This document shows, piece by piece, positions 19,192 to 29,108 of a stretch of 58,309 bases of DNA. The notes below the pieces were generated by a model that saw nothing but the letters and a program-made list of their open reading frames with translations, was not told where the DNA came from and ran no database searches. The stretch lies in the NCBI GenBank assembly GCA_001839685.1, contig MLAK01000826.1, positions 1 to 58,309 of the forward strand, written 5' to 3'. The stretch comes from Tritrichomonas foetus. Its lineage: Eukaryota; Parabasalia; Tritrichomonadida; Tritrichomonadidae. A program made the position numbers and the translations under genes. Each line of letters begins with the position of its first letter. Within the stretch, counting starts at the first letter, position 1.

Positions 19192-19573
19192 AAAGAAACA
19201 AATCAAAGAAACAAATCAAAGANNNNNNNNNNNNNNNNNNNNNNNNNNNNNNNNNNNNNNNNNNNNNNNNNNNNNNNNNNNNNNNNNNNNNNNNNNNNNN
19301 NNNNNNNNNNNNNNNNNNNNNNNNNNNNNNNNNNNNNNNNNNNNNNNNNNNNNNNNNNNNNNNNNNNNNNNNNNNNNNNNNNNNNNNNNNNNNNNNNNNN
19401 NNNNNNNNNNNNNNNNNNNNNNNNNNNNNNNNNNNNNNNNNNNNNNNNNNNNNNNNNNNNNNNNNNNNNNNNNNNNNNNNNNNNNNNNNNNNNNNNNNNN
19501 NNNNNNNNNNNNNNNNNNNNNNNNNNNNNNNNAAAGAAACAAATTAAAGAAACAAATTAAAGAAACAAATCAA
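19192..19573. repeat. 13-bp minisatellite flanking the assembly gap
   Basis: Units of AAAGAAACAAATC (or ending in TT) abut both sides of the gap: two full copies to the left and about three to the right. The same unit on both sides suggests the gap is filled by the same array. Confidence 0.85.
19223..19532. other. Assembly gap (310 N)
   Basis: A run of 310 undetermined bases inside the 13-bp tandem repeat. The open frame called across it is an artefact. Confidence 1.
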
Positions 19574-19640
19574 GCATTAAAAATTCATGTTATGCAAAAA
19601 TATTTAAAAAGTTGTTACAAGACGAACAGTTTATTTAAGG

Positions 19641-20312
19641 TTACTCCTCACGGAGAGTGTAGACAGAAAAGTGGGGAAGACAAGTTTGGCGATCTACACC
19701 GTACTTCGATTTAACAAGAACGTGAAGCTCATCAAAATCAGGGATTCCTTCCAGCGGGATTGCCTCATCATTTGCACGACGAATGTATTTCACTTGATTT
19801 TTTGACAACAGGTGAGACTTACTGTAAAAGTCGAATGACAGAATGTGTGGCTCACATGAGTGATTGAAGAGTGGCCTCAGAATAATTCCATGCGGTTTGT
19901 TTCCGATTTGGGTTGCCGGAGAAAAAATAAATTCTGGATGTTCGCCAATTACGTAATACCCTGGATAGTTGACATCAATAATTCCGTCATAGGGCGTTTT
20001 ATAGTCTGCGGTCTTTAAAATCAGCGGAATTTTATAAAGTTTGGAATTTGGATATGGACGGGAGATTCCCAAAACTTGGTCGGCTTGCTGAATCAGAATT
20101 TCGAGCTGATTCTCATATTCTTTGATTTTGACGGGATCGATGAATTCTTCATTTTTCTTGAGAAGTTCGAAAACGAGATCGATTGTGCTATTCAAGTTCT
20201 TTTCGAGAGTGTCAATCTTCTTCAATTCTTCGTGGAAAAATGCTGGAATATCGGATTGATCTGTGTTAGCGATTGATTTGATAAGAAAAAGGAAATGAAA
20301 GAAAATCAACAT
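19641..20312 (-). CDS. Putative secreted protein of unknown function
   Basis: This 223-aa protein starts at the ATG at 20310-20312. It begins with a hydrophobic signal-peptide-like segment (MLIFFHFLFLIKSIA, residues 1-15). Residues about 25-80 are helical and charged, possibly a short coiled coil. The C-terminal half (about 95-223) looks like a mixed beta domain containing YDGIIDVNYPGYYVIGEHP and PLFNHSCEPHI. There is no second membrane segment, so it is likely soluble in the secretory path or released. I do not recognise the family. Confidence 0.75.
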   Translation of the reverse strand: MLIFFHFLFLIKSIANTDQSDIPAFFHEELKKIDTLEKNLNSTIDLVFELLKKNEEFIDPVKIKEYENQLEILIQQADQVLGISRPYPNSKLYKIPLILKTADYKTPYDGIIDVNYPGYYVIGEHPEFIFSPATQIGNKPHGIILRPLFNHSCEPHILSFDFYSKSHLLSKNQVKYIRRANDEAIPLEGIPDFDELHVLVKSKYGVDRQTCLPHFSVYTLREE

Positions 20313-20521
20313 TAAATTTCGTTTATGATGATTTTTTTTATTTCACATATCATTGTTTTTATATCACATTTCTCAACAGAATCTTATTCCATCAAAATAT
20401 CCAGATAGAACAGGTGATCAAAACATGCGAATACTCTAACGAAAGCTCATATTATCGAAAATACAAAAGAAAAAGAAAAAATCATGCAAAAGTAAGAATC
20501 TATAATATTATTAAACAAACC

Positions 20522-20851
20522 TCAAACTGGCGCAAGTGAATGACGGAAAGCGCCTGATTCATCTACAGTAATACGATATTTCATTTCTGGCGGATTCCAT
20601 CCACCGTTTTCTTCAAGATTCGCGAGCTCAATAAATTCGATATTGTTTTTCGTATAGAAATTATCGTTTTGATTGACAGGATAGCTTCCGTGTTTGTTGT
20701 GCAATGCGCTTACATACATCATTGGATGTGCGAAAATTGGCCCTTTCTGACGCATCTCTTCAATCATATTTTCAACTTCGTCTATATATTTGTCTTTTTG
20801 TACTTTGTTTGTCGGATGATCGCTTTGAGAATCAGATTGTTCGGTGTCCAT
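20522..20851 (-). CDS. Small hypothetical protein
   Basis: This 109-aa frame starts at the ATG at 20849-20851. The N-terminal 35 residues are polar and charged. The remainder has Tyr, Asn and Pro with strand-like segments (IEFIELANLEENGG and KYRITVDESG). There is no signal peptide or membrane helix. The ordered composition and clean start support a real gene. It is divergently paired with the MINDY-like gene, with about 180 bp between starts. Function unknown. Confidence 0.6.
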   Translation of the reverse strand: MDTEQSDSQSDHPTNKVQKDKYIDEVENMIEEMRQKGPIFAHPMMYVSALHNKHGSYPVNQNDNFYTKNNIEFIELANLEENGGWNPPEMKYRITVDESGAFRHSLAPV

Positions 20852-21034
20852 TTTCGGGAACGTAATATCGCGATTATTTTTATGGTTAATTAATAGGTCA
20901 ATTCAAATTTATACAGTTAACTCAAATATTATTAACTCCAAAATCTCCCTTTTGATATTTCCATCAAATCTTCAGAATTTTCATTTGAGTTAAATGATTT
21001 GACAAATTTCTATTTGAAAAGTTCCGAAACTCGG

Positions 21035-21892
21035 ATGCGCCATTTCCGAGCTGAAGGAAAAACAGCAACAGAGATTTTTTCATATGTTCTCCCAGTCTCT
21101 AATAAGAATTTTACAATTCCCCAAGGCTGGCTGCAGGGTCTCGATTTTTTCCCGCATAGCTATCGATTAAAACAAAAACATGCAGGGCCTTGCGGACTCT
21201 TCGCCATCCTTCAGGCCTATATTCTGATTGCTAAAAAAAATATACCAGGAGTTTCAAAGATGGAAGCCCTTCGATATGCCGTTCTCGAAATTATGGAAAA
21301 ATTACGAGCAATTTACGCCATTACTAACGAATTCGATGTCGACAAAAATTTCATCGATTTTTACATCACGGAAGAGCGAGAAGAGGCTGAAAATTATTTA
21401 GCCAAAAATTTCGAATTCGATTCCAAATTAGCAATAATTCGCCTTATGCTTGCTTTTACTTTTATCATAGGACCAAAAATGCTCAACAGTTACGCATTTA
21501 AAGAGAGTTTTATCACCGCTGATGGAAATACAGATATTCATTTTGTTTTGCACGTTCTTACTGGAACTGCAATCGATACAATGAATAAAAAATTTACGAT
21601 TGGAGGCGGAGTTCTTTTATCTGGAATTCGTGGTAAAATTTTGACACAAGATGTTGGATTAATATCATGTTCAAACTATAACGCATCATCTATAAGTGAT
21701 CGGCTTCTTGTACCTTATCAATACACATGGGTCGTATTTTATGGTGGCCATTTCACATCATTAATGTACGATGGGGCAGACTTTTTCGAATGTGATCCTT
21801 TTGATCATTCCTTTGTCGAATGCTGCAAGAAAGTGACATATGAGCATCCTTTGTATGATTTTTTGAAAAAAATTAAGGCGAAGTTTGTGTAA
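21035..21892 (+). CDS. MINDY-3/4-like (FAM188) deubiquitinase
   Basis: This 285-aa protein uses the ATG at 21035; the upstream in-frame TTG is not credible. The active-site motif AGPCGLFAILQAYIL puts the catalytic Cys at 53, and WVVFYGGHFTSLMY gives His239. Both fit the C-terminal papain-like fold of the MINDY-3/MINDY-4 group (DUF4205), which trims Lys48-linked ubiquitin chains. The segment between (about 65-200) holds the helices that bind ubiquitin in the family. It is near the minimal catalytic size, without the EF-hand or N-terminal extensions of animal members. It lies near the TRIM37-like E3 but is not co-oriented in a cluster. Confidence 0.8.
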   Translation: MRHFRAEGKTATEIFSYVLPVSNKNFTIPQGWLQGLDFFPHSYRLKQKHAGPCGLFAILQAYILIAKKNIPGVSKMEALRYAVLEIMEKLRAIYAITNEFDVDKNFIDFYITEEREEAENYLAKNFEFDSKLAIIRLMLAFTFIIGPKMLNSYAFKESFITADGNTDIHFVLHVLTGTAIDTMNKKFTIGGGVLLSGIRGKILTQDVGLISCSNYNASSISDRLLVPYQYTWVVFYGGHFTSLMYDGADFFECDPFDHSFVECCKKVTYEHPLYDFLKKIKAKFV

Positions 21893-23121
21893 TATTTTGG
21901 TTTAATGTTTATCATCAAAATTATTACTGTAAAAAAATATCTTGATCTCAATGGATTGAAATGAATGTGACAGTTTTATACCATGAGAAGATTCTGTTCA
22001 TGAGTATACTAGAAACTCAGCAATTCTGGCCAAATTTAATTACATTATCAATTGGATTTCACATGATAAGTATTACATGCAATACACCCAGATATCATTA
22101 ATTACTTTTTCTGAGTGATGCTCGGTATGCGTTAGATTCATTCATTCTTCAGATTATATATTGAAGTTTTTCCCCCTTCCAAGCATTTCGAATTTCATGT
22201 TATTGTACGTCAAAGTTCTTAGAGCAAATCTCTAACATTAGTTCCCACATTTACCACATACAGATGAACTATTGTATAATAAATACCGGTTAATTATTAA
22301 ATATAATTCCATGAAACATCCCTTTTTAAATCTTTCTTTCAATGTAATCTTTCATACATTTTTATCATTTTTTTTTTTCATAAAAAGGGTAAAAGATATC
22401 TGCTTTTTTTTTCCCCCAACTACTGCCTATATTGATATCATTTCAAAGAGCAAATATGTCAGGAATTCGTGTTTAGAATTGCTATTAATGCGATTTTGGA
22501 CAATCGTACTTCAAAAAGATGTGCAATAATGAATATAATACACCATAAACTTTATAATGTTATACAGGGAAATTCAAGGAAATTGTTAAAAAAATTGGTA
22601 AAATAATTGGATAATTTTTCGGAAAACTTATCGAAAACACTGACATTATGAATTGGATCAGCTTCCTTAGATCTCCCATTTATTAAATCTTAATTTCCGA
22701 TTTCGATAAAATTATCATCAAAGAATAAGATGAGTTCATCAGTCAAGATGAGATAAAATTGAATAGAATTAGATCATCTAAGATAACCCGATTTTTTACT
22801 TTTTGAATGTGAATTCAAAAATATCGTCAATGACTCTTTTTTCAAAAGACTAAACATAGAAAAAGTTTATAAAAAACTTAAGAAATAGGTGAAAAAGTCA
22901 GAATCATTTTCGAATATCTTTTCAAAAATTAGGTGCCAACAAAGCCAATTCATATTGAAAAAGTTAAATACATTCACAAAAATCACGATTCTACAATGAT
23001 ACAAAAATTCGATATTGTCATACAAAAAGTTTATGGAAAGATGACTATTTAAGAAAAAGTAGAATAAATTCAGAAAAAGTTAAAAAGAAGTATTGAAAAT
23101 GGCAGAAAAAAGTTAAAAAAT
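21893..23121. other. Long AT-rich intergenic with clustered AAAAAGT motifs
   Basis: About 1.2 kb without a credible gene. The last 320 bp (22796-23115) contain about eight copies of AAAAAGT(T/C/A) or its complement, many preceded by G. Nothing else was recognised. Confidence 0.45.
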
Positions 23122-24069
23122 ATGAAATTTGATTTTAATACAGGTCTGGAGTATCTTTGCGATAAAACAAACTTTAGACAATGCAGGCTCTTTGAAATGA
23201 TCGAAAACAACGATTGTCCAGCTTATCAAATTTTAATTGGTGAATCTTTTGTTTTATATGATTTACCGTTTCTTATTTTATCAGTTATTGTTGCCATTTT
23301 CTTTATATTATTTGTGTCCTTCCTCAAAGAAATCAAAAGAAAATATCACAATCAGCGCAAAACTCGCGGCACTTGGTATTGGCGAATTCACCTTATTTTA
23401 AGCGGTATTCAAGTTCTCGTGTGGGCCATCAGCCTTTCAATTGTTGCCACAATGGGTGATACACAAAACAGTTTAATTATTATCAGAGGACTATTTTTAA
23501 ATATGGCGCAGGCGCTACTTTTCTGGATTACACTCGTCGATATACAGCTCATTCCGGCAACCGGCTGGTACATGCATGTCTTATGCGCGCTTTTTACAAT
23601 CGTCATTGGAATATTATGGGCTTTAATGTTCAGCAAGGAAAATGCAGCTGGCGTCATTTTGATGGGAATTGCTGTTCCAATCGGATGCTCGATTTTCCAT
23701 TTCCTTGCAATGCTGCCCGTTGTGCTGTACAGAAAAATGTGGCTTGGCGTTTTGTACCTGTTTTTGATGGCTGCTTTCAATATCGGCTATCAAGTTATAG
23801 ATTTGTTTTTAAATGGCCCCCTCTGCAATGCGTCGAGCGGGTGGTTCTCTGGATCCTCTCTCGCTGTTCTGGTTTTTGCCTTTTATCGAGTCGTGGTTCA
23901 GCTTTTCTTCACCGAGCTGAAGAAGGCAGAAAAGGACGATGGCCTGCCCGTCAGAAAGAGGAGGCTTTCTGAGCCATCGTCATCAGAATTAAACAAGCCG
24001 TTGCCTGTTGAGCTGAGCGACTACACGTACAGCTATACATACACAGACACGAGCGATGACAGTATTTAA
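23122..24069 (+). CDS. Seven-transmembrane protein
   Basis: This 315-aa protein starts at the ATG at 23122. The N-terminus (about 1-45) is Cys-containing (four Cys) and probably extracellular or luminal. Seven hydrophobic helices follow at roughly 47-68, 85-110, 117-140, 150-170, 175-203, 205-230 and 240-262. The basic loop after helix 1 (KEIKRKYHNQRKTRG) suggests a cytosolic position, giving an outside N-terminus and a cytosolic Ser/Thr/Tyr-rich tail (about 265-315). This is GPCR-like topology, but I see none of the DRY or NPxxY signatures and cannot name a family. Confidence 0.75.
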   Translation: MKFDFNTGLEYLCDKTNFRQCRLFEMIENNDCPAYQILIGESFVLYDLPFLILSVIVAIFFILFVSFLKEIKRKYHNQRKTRGTWYWRIHLILSGIQVLVWAISLSIVATMGDTQNSLIIIRGLFLNMAQALLFWITLVDIQLIPATGWYMHVLCALFTIVIGILWALMFSKENAAGVILMGIAVPIGCSIFHFLAMLPVVLYRKMWLGVLYLFLMAAFNIGYQVIDLFLNGPLCNASSGWFSGSSLAVLVFAFYRVVVQLFFTELKKAEKDDGLPVRKRRLSEPSSSELNKPLPVELSDYTYSYTYTDTSDDSI

Positions 24070-24128
24070 AATAATCAGTTATTTTTTTGAAATTAAAGCA
24101 TACAAAAACAAAATTTTCTTTCTCGATA

Positions 24129-24381
24129 TTTTTTATTAGATTTTGTTCTTTATTAGTTTTTGTTCTTCATTAGTTTTTGTTCTTTATTAGTTTTTGTTCT
24201 TTATTAGTTTTTGTTCTTTATTAGTTTTTATTCTTCATTAGTTTTTGTTCTTCATTAGTTTTTGTTCTTCATTAGTTTTTGTTCTTTATTAGTTTTGGTT
24301 CTTCATTAGTTTTTGTTCTTCATTAGTTTTTGTTCTTTATTAGTTTTTATTCTTTATTAGTTTTTATTCTTTATTAGTTTT
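24129..24381. repeat. 17-bp minisatellite (TTAGTTTTTGTTCTTTA unit)
   Basis: Roughly fourteen to fifteen head-to-tail copies of a 17-bp unit (ATTAGTTTTTGTTCTTT or ...TTC), with single-base variants. It starts about 60 bp after the stop codon of the 7TM gene. Confidence 0.95.
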
Positions 24382-24550
24382 TTTATTTTTTTATAAAAAA
24401 ATATTTATAATAATAATAAAAATAATATATATATAATATGAAGAAAAGATAGTTTTCACCGAATTAGTTTTTATTTGGCTAAAGAAATATTGGCATTAAA
24501 TGCATTTAATAATATAAATACTATATATATAAATAAAAAAGAAAAGTAAA

Positions 24551-26239
24551 TCACTTAACTTTCTCTCTCAGTTCCTTAATCTTTGTAAACTCGAAGAAAT
24601 CTTTGTAATAATCTGTTGTTTTTTGATCCCAAATTCTCAATGGATGTGCTTCTGTATTGAACACCCAATGTGCTGGCGATATAAGATGAGAATCAGAGAA
24701 AATCAAATAGAGATATTTCAAAGTTTCTGCGAGGAAGAAAGATTCCATCTTATTTTCATGAGATGGTTTTTCAGAATCAAGGTATTGAATAGATGAAAAT
24801 CCATGCTCAAGTCTACAAGTCTTATTAATTGCCTTGAACATCTTCCATGCATAGTTTCTATATTTTTCATCACCAGTGAACTTCCATGCAACATATATTG
24901 ATTCTATAGCTTCAGGCCTAAGGATATACATGTCCTCTTTTACAGCAAAATCTCTTTTATTGTTTGCATCACCTAAATTAACTTTGACTATTTCAGGCAT
25001 AATTCCTGATTTGAATGCTTGATACATTTCATAGTAAGTATCTGCGAATTTAAGTGCCATGTTCATATCATCTTCTCTTTTCGGATTATCTTTGACAGCA
25101 CCAACAGCAACCATTCCACCAAAGAATGTCGCAAGATGCTCCATTTCCGGACCATAAACAAGCAATTTTTGATTCAATGATTTAGTCAATAATGTGTTTC
25201 TGACATCATTCATGAGCAAAAGATGACGATTAAGCATTTCATCAGAAGCGCCATTAATCATTACATAGCCTTTGATAACGTATTCATAATAAGAATCATA
25301 TTGACCACCAACACCAGGTGATATTAAACCACGATTTAAGTTTTCTAGCCATAATTTATTATATACAGGTAAAGCAGCTCGAACATATCTATCATCTTCT
25401 GTCATTCTGGAAAGCGTGTAGAACTCCAATTGGAAAGTACCGATTTCAGCTAAACAATAGTGACCACCAGTTCCTCCCATAATTGTGATTGATCCATCTT
25501 CATTCGTTCTATATGTAACAGATGAGCTGTAAAAGCCTTTTGTTCGCTCCATGATTGGAAGAATAGCTTCGCCAATTTTTGTTGCTTTATCAACTAACAA
25601 AGGATGCCCGGTTAATTCTGCAGCTGAGAGCACTCCGCCAAGTACACGAATAATGAATTCAAAAAGTGAATATGATCCTTGTGGTTTGAAATCATTTTTA
25701 ATCCATTTCAAAATTTTTTCATAATCATCTTTCAAATTCATAATAATAATTGTTGATAATGCATCAATCATTGTGAGGCCGGCACCGAAAAAGTTTCCAC
25801 ATGTGTTTGTAAGAGGTTCAAGTTCATCTTGACCCCAGCAAGTCTTGCAATATGAATTCCATGCATGAAGGAAGGCCTCCTTCACTGCTGCTTGTCTCTT
25901 CTTATCGGCAAGTACGGATGGGAATGTAAATGGATACAATGGATTGGTTAAATTATCGGAATATAAACGCGGGAAATTTTGCATATGATTTATAATATCT
26001 GGATCTTGTTTCCAATCGAGAATTTCGTTGTTTTCTGTTGTTGTTGTTGGTGGTGAACTTTTATTTTCGTCGATTTGGTTGCTAGATTTTGTGTTGGAAG
26101 TAAATTTGGAGTTTGCAGTAAAAAGTTGATCAGGAACAACTTTAGAAAGAACTAAAGCAAAAAATGTTGCAACAAAGGTGACAACTAAAACAAGGAGCAG
26201 GGTTTTAAATGGCGATTTGTAATGCGTTTGATTAATCAT
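24551..26239 (-). CDS. GH47 alpha-1,2-mannosidase, type II membrane protein
   Basis: This 562-aa protein starts at the ATG at 26237-26239. A short cytosolic N-terminus precedes a signal anchor at about 13-33 (TLLLVLVVTFVATFFALVL), then a Ser/Thr/Asn-rich stem (to about 100) and a luminal catalytic domain (about 108-550). GH47 signatures include REAF-like KEAFLHAWNSYCKTCWGQDEL, TMIDALSTI, EHLATFFGGMVAVG, YILRPEAIESIYVAWKFTGD, ESFFLAETLKYLYLIF and VFNTEAHPLRIW. The Thr of the last motif coordinates the catalytic calcium in the family. It should trim mannose from N-glycans in the ER/Golgi or act in ER quality control. Length is normal for class I mannosidases. Confidence 0.94.
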   Translation of the reverse strand: MINQTHYKSPFKTLLLVLVVTFVATFFALVLSKVVPDQLFTANSKFTSNTKSSNQIDENKSSPPTTTTENNEILDWKQDPDIINHMQNFPRLYSDNLTNPLYPFTFPSVLADKKRQAAVKEAFLHAWNSYCKTCWGQDELEPLTNTCGNFFGAGLTMIDALSTIIIMNLKDDYEKILKWIKNDFKPQGSYSLFEFIIRVLGGVLSAAELTGHPLLVDKATKIGEAILPIMERTKGFYSSSVTYRTNEDGSITIMGGTGGHYCLAEIGTFQLEFYTLSRMTEDDRYVRAALPVYNKLWLENLNRGLISPGVGGQYDSYYEYVIKGYVMINGASDEMLNRHLLLMNDVRNTLLTKSLNQKLLVYGPEMEHLATFFGGMVAVGAVKDNPKREDDMNMALKFADTYYEMYQAFKSGIMPEIVKVNLGDANNKRDFAVKEDMYILRPEAIESIYVAWKFTGDEKYRNYAWKMFKAINKTCRLEHGFSSIQYLDSEKPSHENKMESFFLAETLKYLYLIFSDSHLISPAHWVFNTEAHPLRIWDQKTTDYYKDFFEFTKIKELREKVK

Positions 26240-26474
26240 TTCGTTTTGTTTTTTATTTGACCAAAAAATGATTGACCAAATATCTTTTCAACAATTTTCG
26301 CATTTCAATATCTCTCACAATTTTTTCACAAAAAAAAATTGAAGCAACTCAATTGATAATGATCAGAAAGTTCATGAATTTGATTATCATGGTGATTTTC
26401 TTAAAGTAAAAATAAGGTCAAATAAAGGTCAAAAGTAGTAATGGGCAAATGAAGAGATATTTGTTGGTTATTGG

Positions 26475-26590
26475 GGTCACTTTGACTTGGATGAAGCACG
26501 GTGAGTGAACATGATGGAGGAAACACAGCGAACTGGAGCTGTAGTCATGCACCAGCGCCTCCTCCAATGGCATAATGAGTCAAAGCGACC
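26475..26590. ncRNA. Candidate structured RNA or MITE: GC-rich nested foldback
   Basis: A 116-bp island clearly richer in G and C than its flanks. The ends pair over 14 positions: 26475-26488 with 26577-26590, 13 pairs and one A.C mismatch. Inside, 26515-26521 pairs perfectly with 26560-26566 (TGGAGGA/TCCTCCA), and 26525-26529 pairs with 26538-26542 (ACAGC/GCTGT) around an 8-nt loop. The element lies in the spacer between the divergent GH47 and DYRK genes. No snRNA, SRP, RNase P or snoRNA motif matched by eye. The inverted ends could also mark a small non-autonomous transposon. Strand is undecided. Confidence 0.4.
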
Positions 26591-27143
26591 AGGATGAAAG
26601 AAGGGCAAATATCACTTCACATTTACCGCAAGGAAAACAAAAGTTAACCGTTTCATGAAAGTGAGAAAAATAGAAAACAAATCTTTATTCAAAATCCTCT
26701 CATTTTGTCTGAATAAATAATCAAAAATGAGTAGAGGTTGACCAATGATTAATTAAATGAATTATCAAATTTAATTTTTATCAAATATTTACTGCTAACA
26801 TTTGAACTTGTTAATCATTTCCATCTAAACCTATATGCTTCACTTTGAGAATCGAAAACAATTCTTTCATTAACAATCATTAAAAATTTAACATTAAGAA
26901 CCAAATAAATGACGACAATAAAAAGAATCTGAGAGATTTAACTGTTTCTAAAAGAAGAGTAGAGTCACTCTTCTAGAGTACTCAAATTTTAATAATAATG
27001 ATTTACTCTGAAATTTTTGTTTCATTCATGTTTGAAAATTGGCTATCGTTCAACACCAAATTTATTGTGAAATATAATCACCTAAATCGTTACAACTATA
27101 ACTTTTTCAGAAACTTTGGTAAAATTTGTATTAATGTACGTTA
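26591..27143. other. Divergent spacer
   Basis: AT-rich upstream region of the DYRK gene. The ATG at 27134 opens a short out-of-frame uORF overlapping the DYRK start. Nothing else recognised. Confidence 0.4.
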
Positions 27144-28589
27144 ATGAAGAAGCCGAGAATTTCCCTCCCTATTATCGAGCGTTTCAGTAGGAATCCTCGT
27201 TTTATACGTGAAAGCAACCCTGTACCGGTTTTATCCCTGCTTGGCATCAATTCGAATAATCCGCCCAATAATCCAAGTTATGGAGGCAATAATTCAACAG
27301 CAAGAAGCAATAAAAGCTATAACAATTATCATTCAGCACGCCCGCGACCTTCCATGTCTCTTCCGCCTCTCTCAAAAATCCCAGGACTATCAAATTTTGA
27401 CGAATCTCTAGTAAAGCCTCTCCCGGGTGCCCCTTTGACAGCATCAGAAGTATTACAAGTATTTTCAGATCGTCTTGCTCCACTCGAAATCGGCGAAATT
27501 TTAAAATATCGAGAAATTTATTATATCGGAGATGTCGACAACAAACCATTCCGCGCGAGCTACGAAAGCGACTACGATGATCGAAAGAAGCAATATCGAG
27601 CATTGCCGAACGATCATATTAATTATCGATATCAAGTTTTATGCTATGCTGGCGGTGGCGCCTTTTCGACTGTTTATCGTTGTTTTGACCATAAATTGAA
27701 GATTCCTGTGGCCGTCAAAATCATTCGAGCGAAGCCAGATTGCTTGCAGTATGCTGAATTGGAGGCAAAGATTCAATCCAAGCTCAGAGGTAACCACTCT
27801 GTTCGCCTGATTGAGTCCTTTAATTTCCGTGGCCATTACTGCCTCTCAATGGAGCTACTTTTCACTGATATTTATTCGATTGTTGAGAAAAAAGATTATC
27901 AGCAGTTGCCACCGGATTCTGTACGTCACATAACTTTTCAGACTTTGCTCTGTCTCAGGGAGATGTCGGCACTTGGAATCGTTCATGCCGACATCAAGCC
28001 GGAAAACATTTTGACGAACGATGATTCATTAATTAATACAAAAGTGGCTGATTTTGGAACAGCTTGCTTTGCTGAAGAGCAAATGTTTACTTACATACAA
28101 TCTCGTTATTATCGTGCACCTGAAGTCCTGTATGGAATTCGCTATGGACCTCCAATAGATATGTGGAGTCTTGGATGCGTTGTTTACGAATTAATTATCG
28201 GGCAGCCTTTGTTTCCTGCTCAAGATGAAGAAGAATTAGCAACAATGTTAACCATTTCATTAGGGCCACCTCCACGCAGTATTTATGGAAAAGCTTCAAA
28301 ATGGCGACTTTTCCCGCAAAATCGAAGACCAGAAGATTTGATCATACAGGACTGTGATATTCAACCAATTGCATTCATGGTAGCAATTTTGCCGAGGCCT
28401 ATCGCAAAGTTTATTCGGGCTTGTCTCGTTTGGGATCCAACAAAGCGTATCACGCCGGATGAAGCTTTACAAACTGACTGGATGCAGGAAGAAATTAAGG
28501 AACTAAAGAAGAAACAAGCAAAAATGGCACAGAGACCAAAAATTAAAGAACCTAGTACAGCTAGAAGACCACATTGGCATAACAAATAG
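27144..28589 (+). CDS. DYRK-family protein kinase
   Basis: This 481-aa protein starts at the ATG at 27144. Residues 1 to about 90 are disordered, rich in Asn, Ser and Pro. A DYRK-homology box lies at about 97-130 (PLTASEVLQVF...LEIGEILKYREIYYIG). The kinase domain covers about 160-455: GGGAFSTVYRC, VAVKII lysine near 193, HADIKPEN near 281 (HRD Arg replaced by Ala; DYRKs usually carry Cys here), DFG near 303, and the activation loop YIQSRYYRAPE near 318-328. The YxY tyrosine that DYRKs autophosphorylate is present. Further C-lobe motifs are PIDMWSLGCVVYELIIGQPLF and DPTKRITPDEAL. The DH box plus the activation loop make the family assignment firm. Confidence 0.95.
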   Translation: MKKPRISLPIIERFSRNPRFIRESNPVPVLSLLGINSNNPPNNPSYGGNNSTARSNKSYNNYHSARPRPSMSLPPLSKIPGLSNFDESLVKPLPGAPLTASEVLQVFSDRLAPLEIGEILKYREIYYIGDVDNKPFRASYESDYDDRKKQYRALPNDHINYRYQVLCYAGGGAFSTVYRCFDHKLKIPVAVKIIRAKPDCLQYAELEAKIQSKLRGNHSVRLIESFNFRGHYCLSMELLFTDIYSIVEKKDYQQLPPDSVRHITFQTLLCLREMSALGIVHADIKPENILTNDDSLINTKVADFGTACFAEEQMFTYIQSRYYRAPEVLYGIRYGPPIDMWSLGCVVYELIIGQPLFPAQDEEELATMLTISLGPPPRSIYGKASKWRLFPQNRRPEDLIIQDCDIQPIAFMVAILPRPIAKFIRACLVWDPTKRITPDEALQTDWMQEEIKELKKKQAKMAQRPKIKEPSTARRPHWHNK

Positions 28590-28737
28590 CATATTTATCT
28601 TCTTTTACCATGTTTAGCATTAGCGTGTTTATAAATGTTTTTATATTTTATTTTCTTTTTTCTTTGCAAAATTGTTTTTCATATTATTACCTCATTTATT
28701 TCGAATGAAAGAAATCGAAATTCGGTTTTTATGGTTG

Positions 28738-28945
28738 TTTATTGATGAATGATCATTTATTTATAATTGTTTATTGATGGTTGGATATTGATGATTGTTT
28801 ATTGATAATTGTTTATTGATGATTATTTATTGATGATTGTTTATTGATGATTATTTATTGATGATTGTTTATTGATGATTATTTATTGATGATTGCTTAT
28901 TGATGATTATTTATTGATAATTTTTTATTGATGATTGTTTAGCTA
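28738..28945. repeat. 14-bp minisatellite (TTTATTGATGATTG/A unit)
   Basis: About fourteen copies of TTTATTGATGATT(G/A), with G and A forms partly alternating, begin roughly 150 bp downstream of the DYRK stop codon. The spacer from 28590 to 29108 holds nothing else. Confidence 0.95.
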
Positions 28946-29108
28946 TAGTTGTTTTTTGATGACAACATTAATTTCCAACAATTCATATTAAGACTATCAA
29001 CTCATAATAATTAAAATCTAAAAATGAATTATATATATAACCACCGTTTTTATTATATGAGTGGCATCAGATTGACACCACCATTTCTTCGAACACAAGA
29101 AACAATTT

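Noticed and set aside
19216..19542. Open frame across the N gap
   Set aside because: Consists of undetermined bases only.
24551..26239. Bacterial lateral transfer for the GH47 gene
   Set aside because: The signal anchor and motifs fit eukaryotic class I mannosidases; composition matches neighbours.
17404..28945. CRISPR-like arrays
   Set aside because: The repeats are contiguous tandem units without spacers, in a eukaryotic genome.
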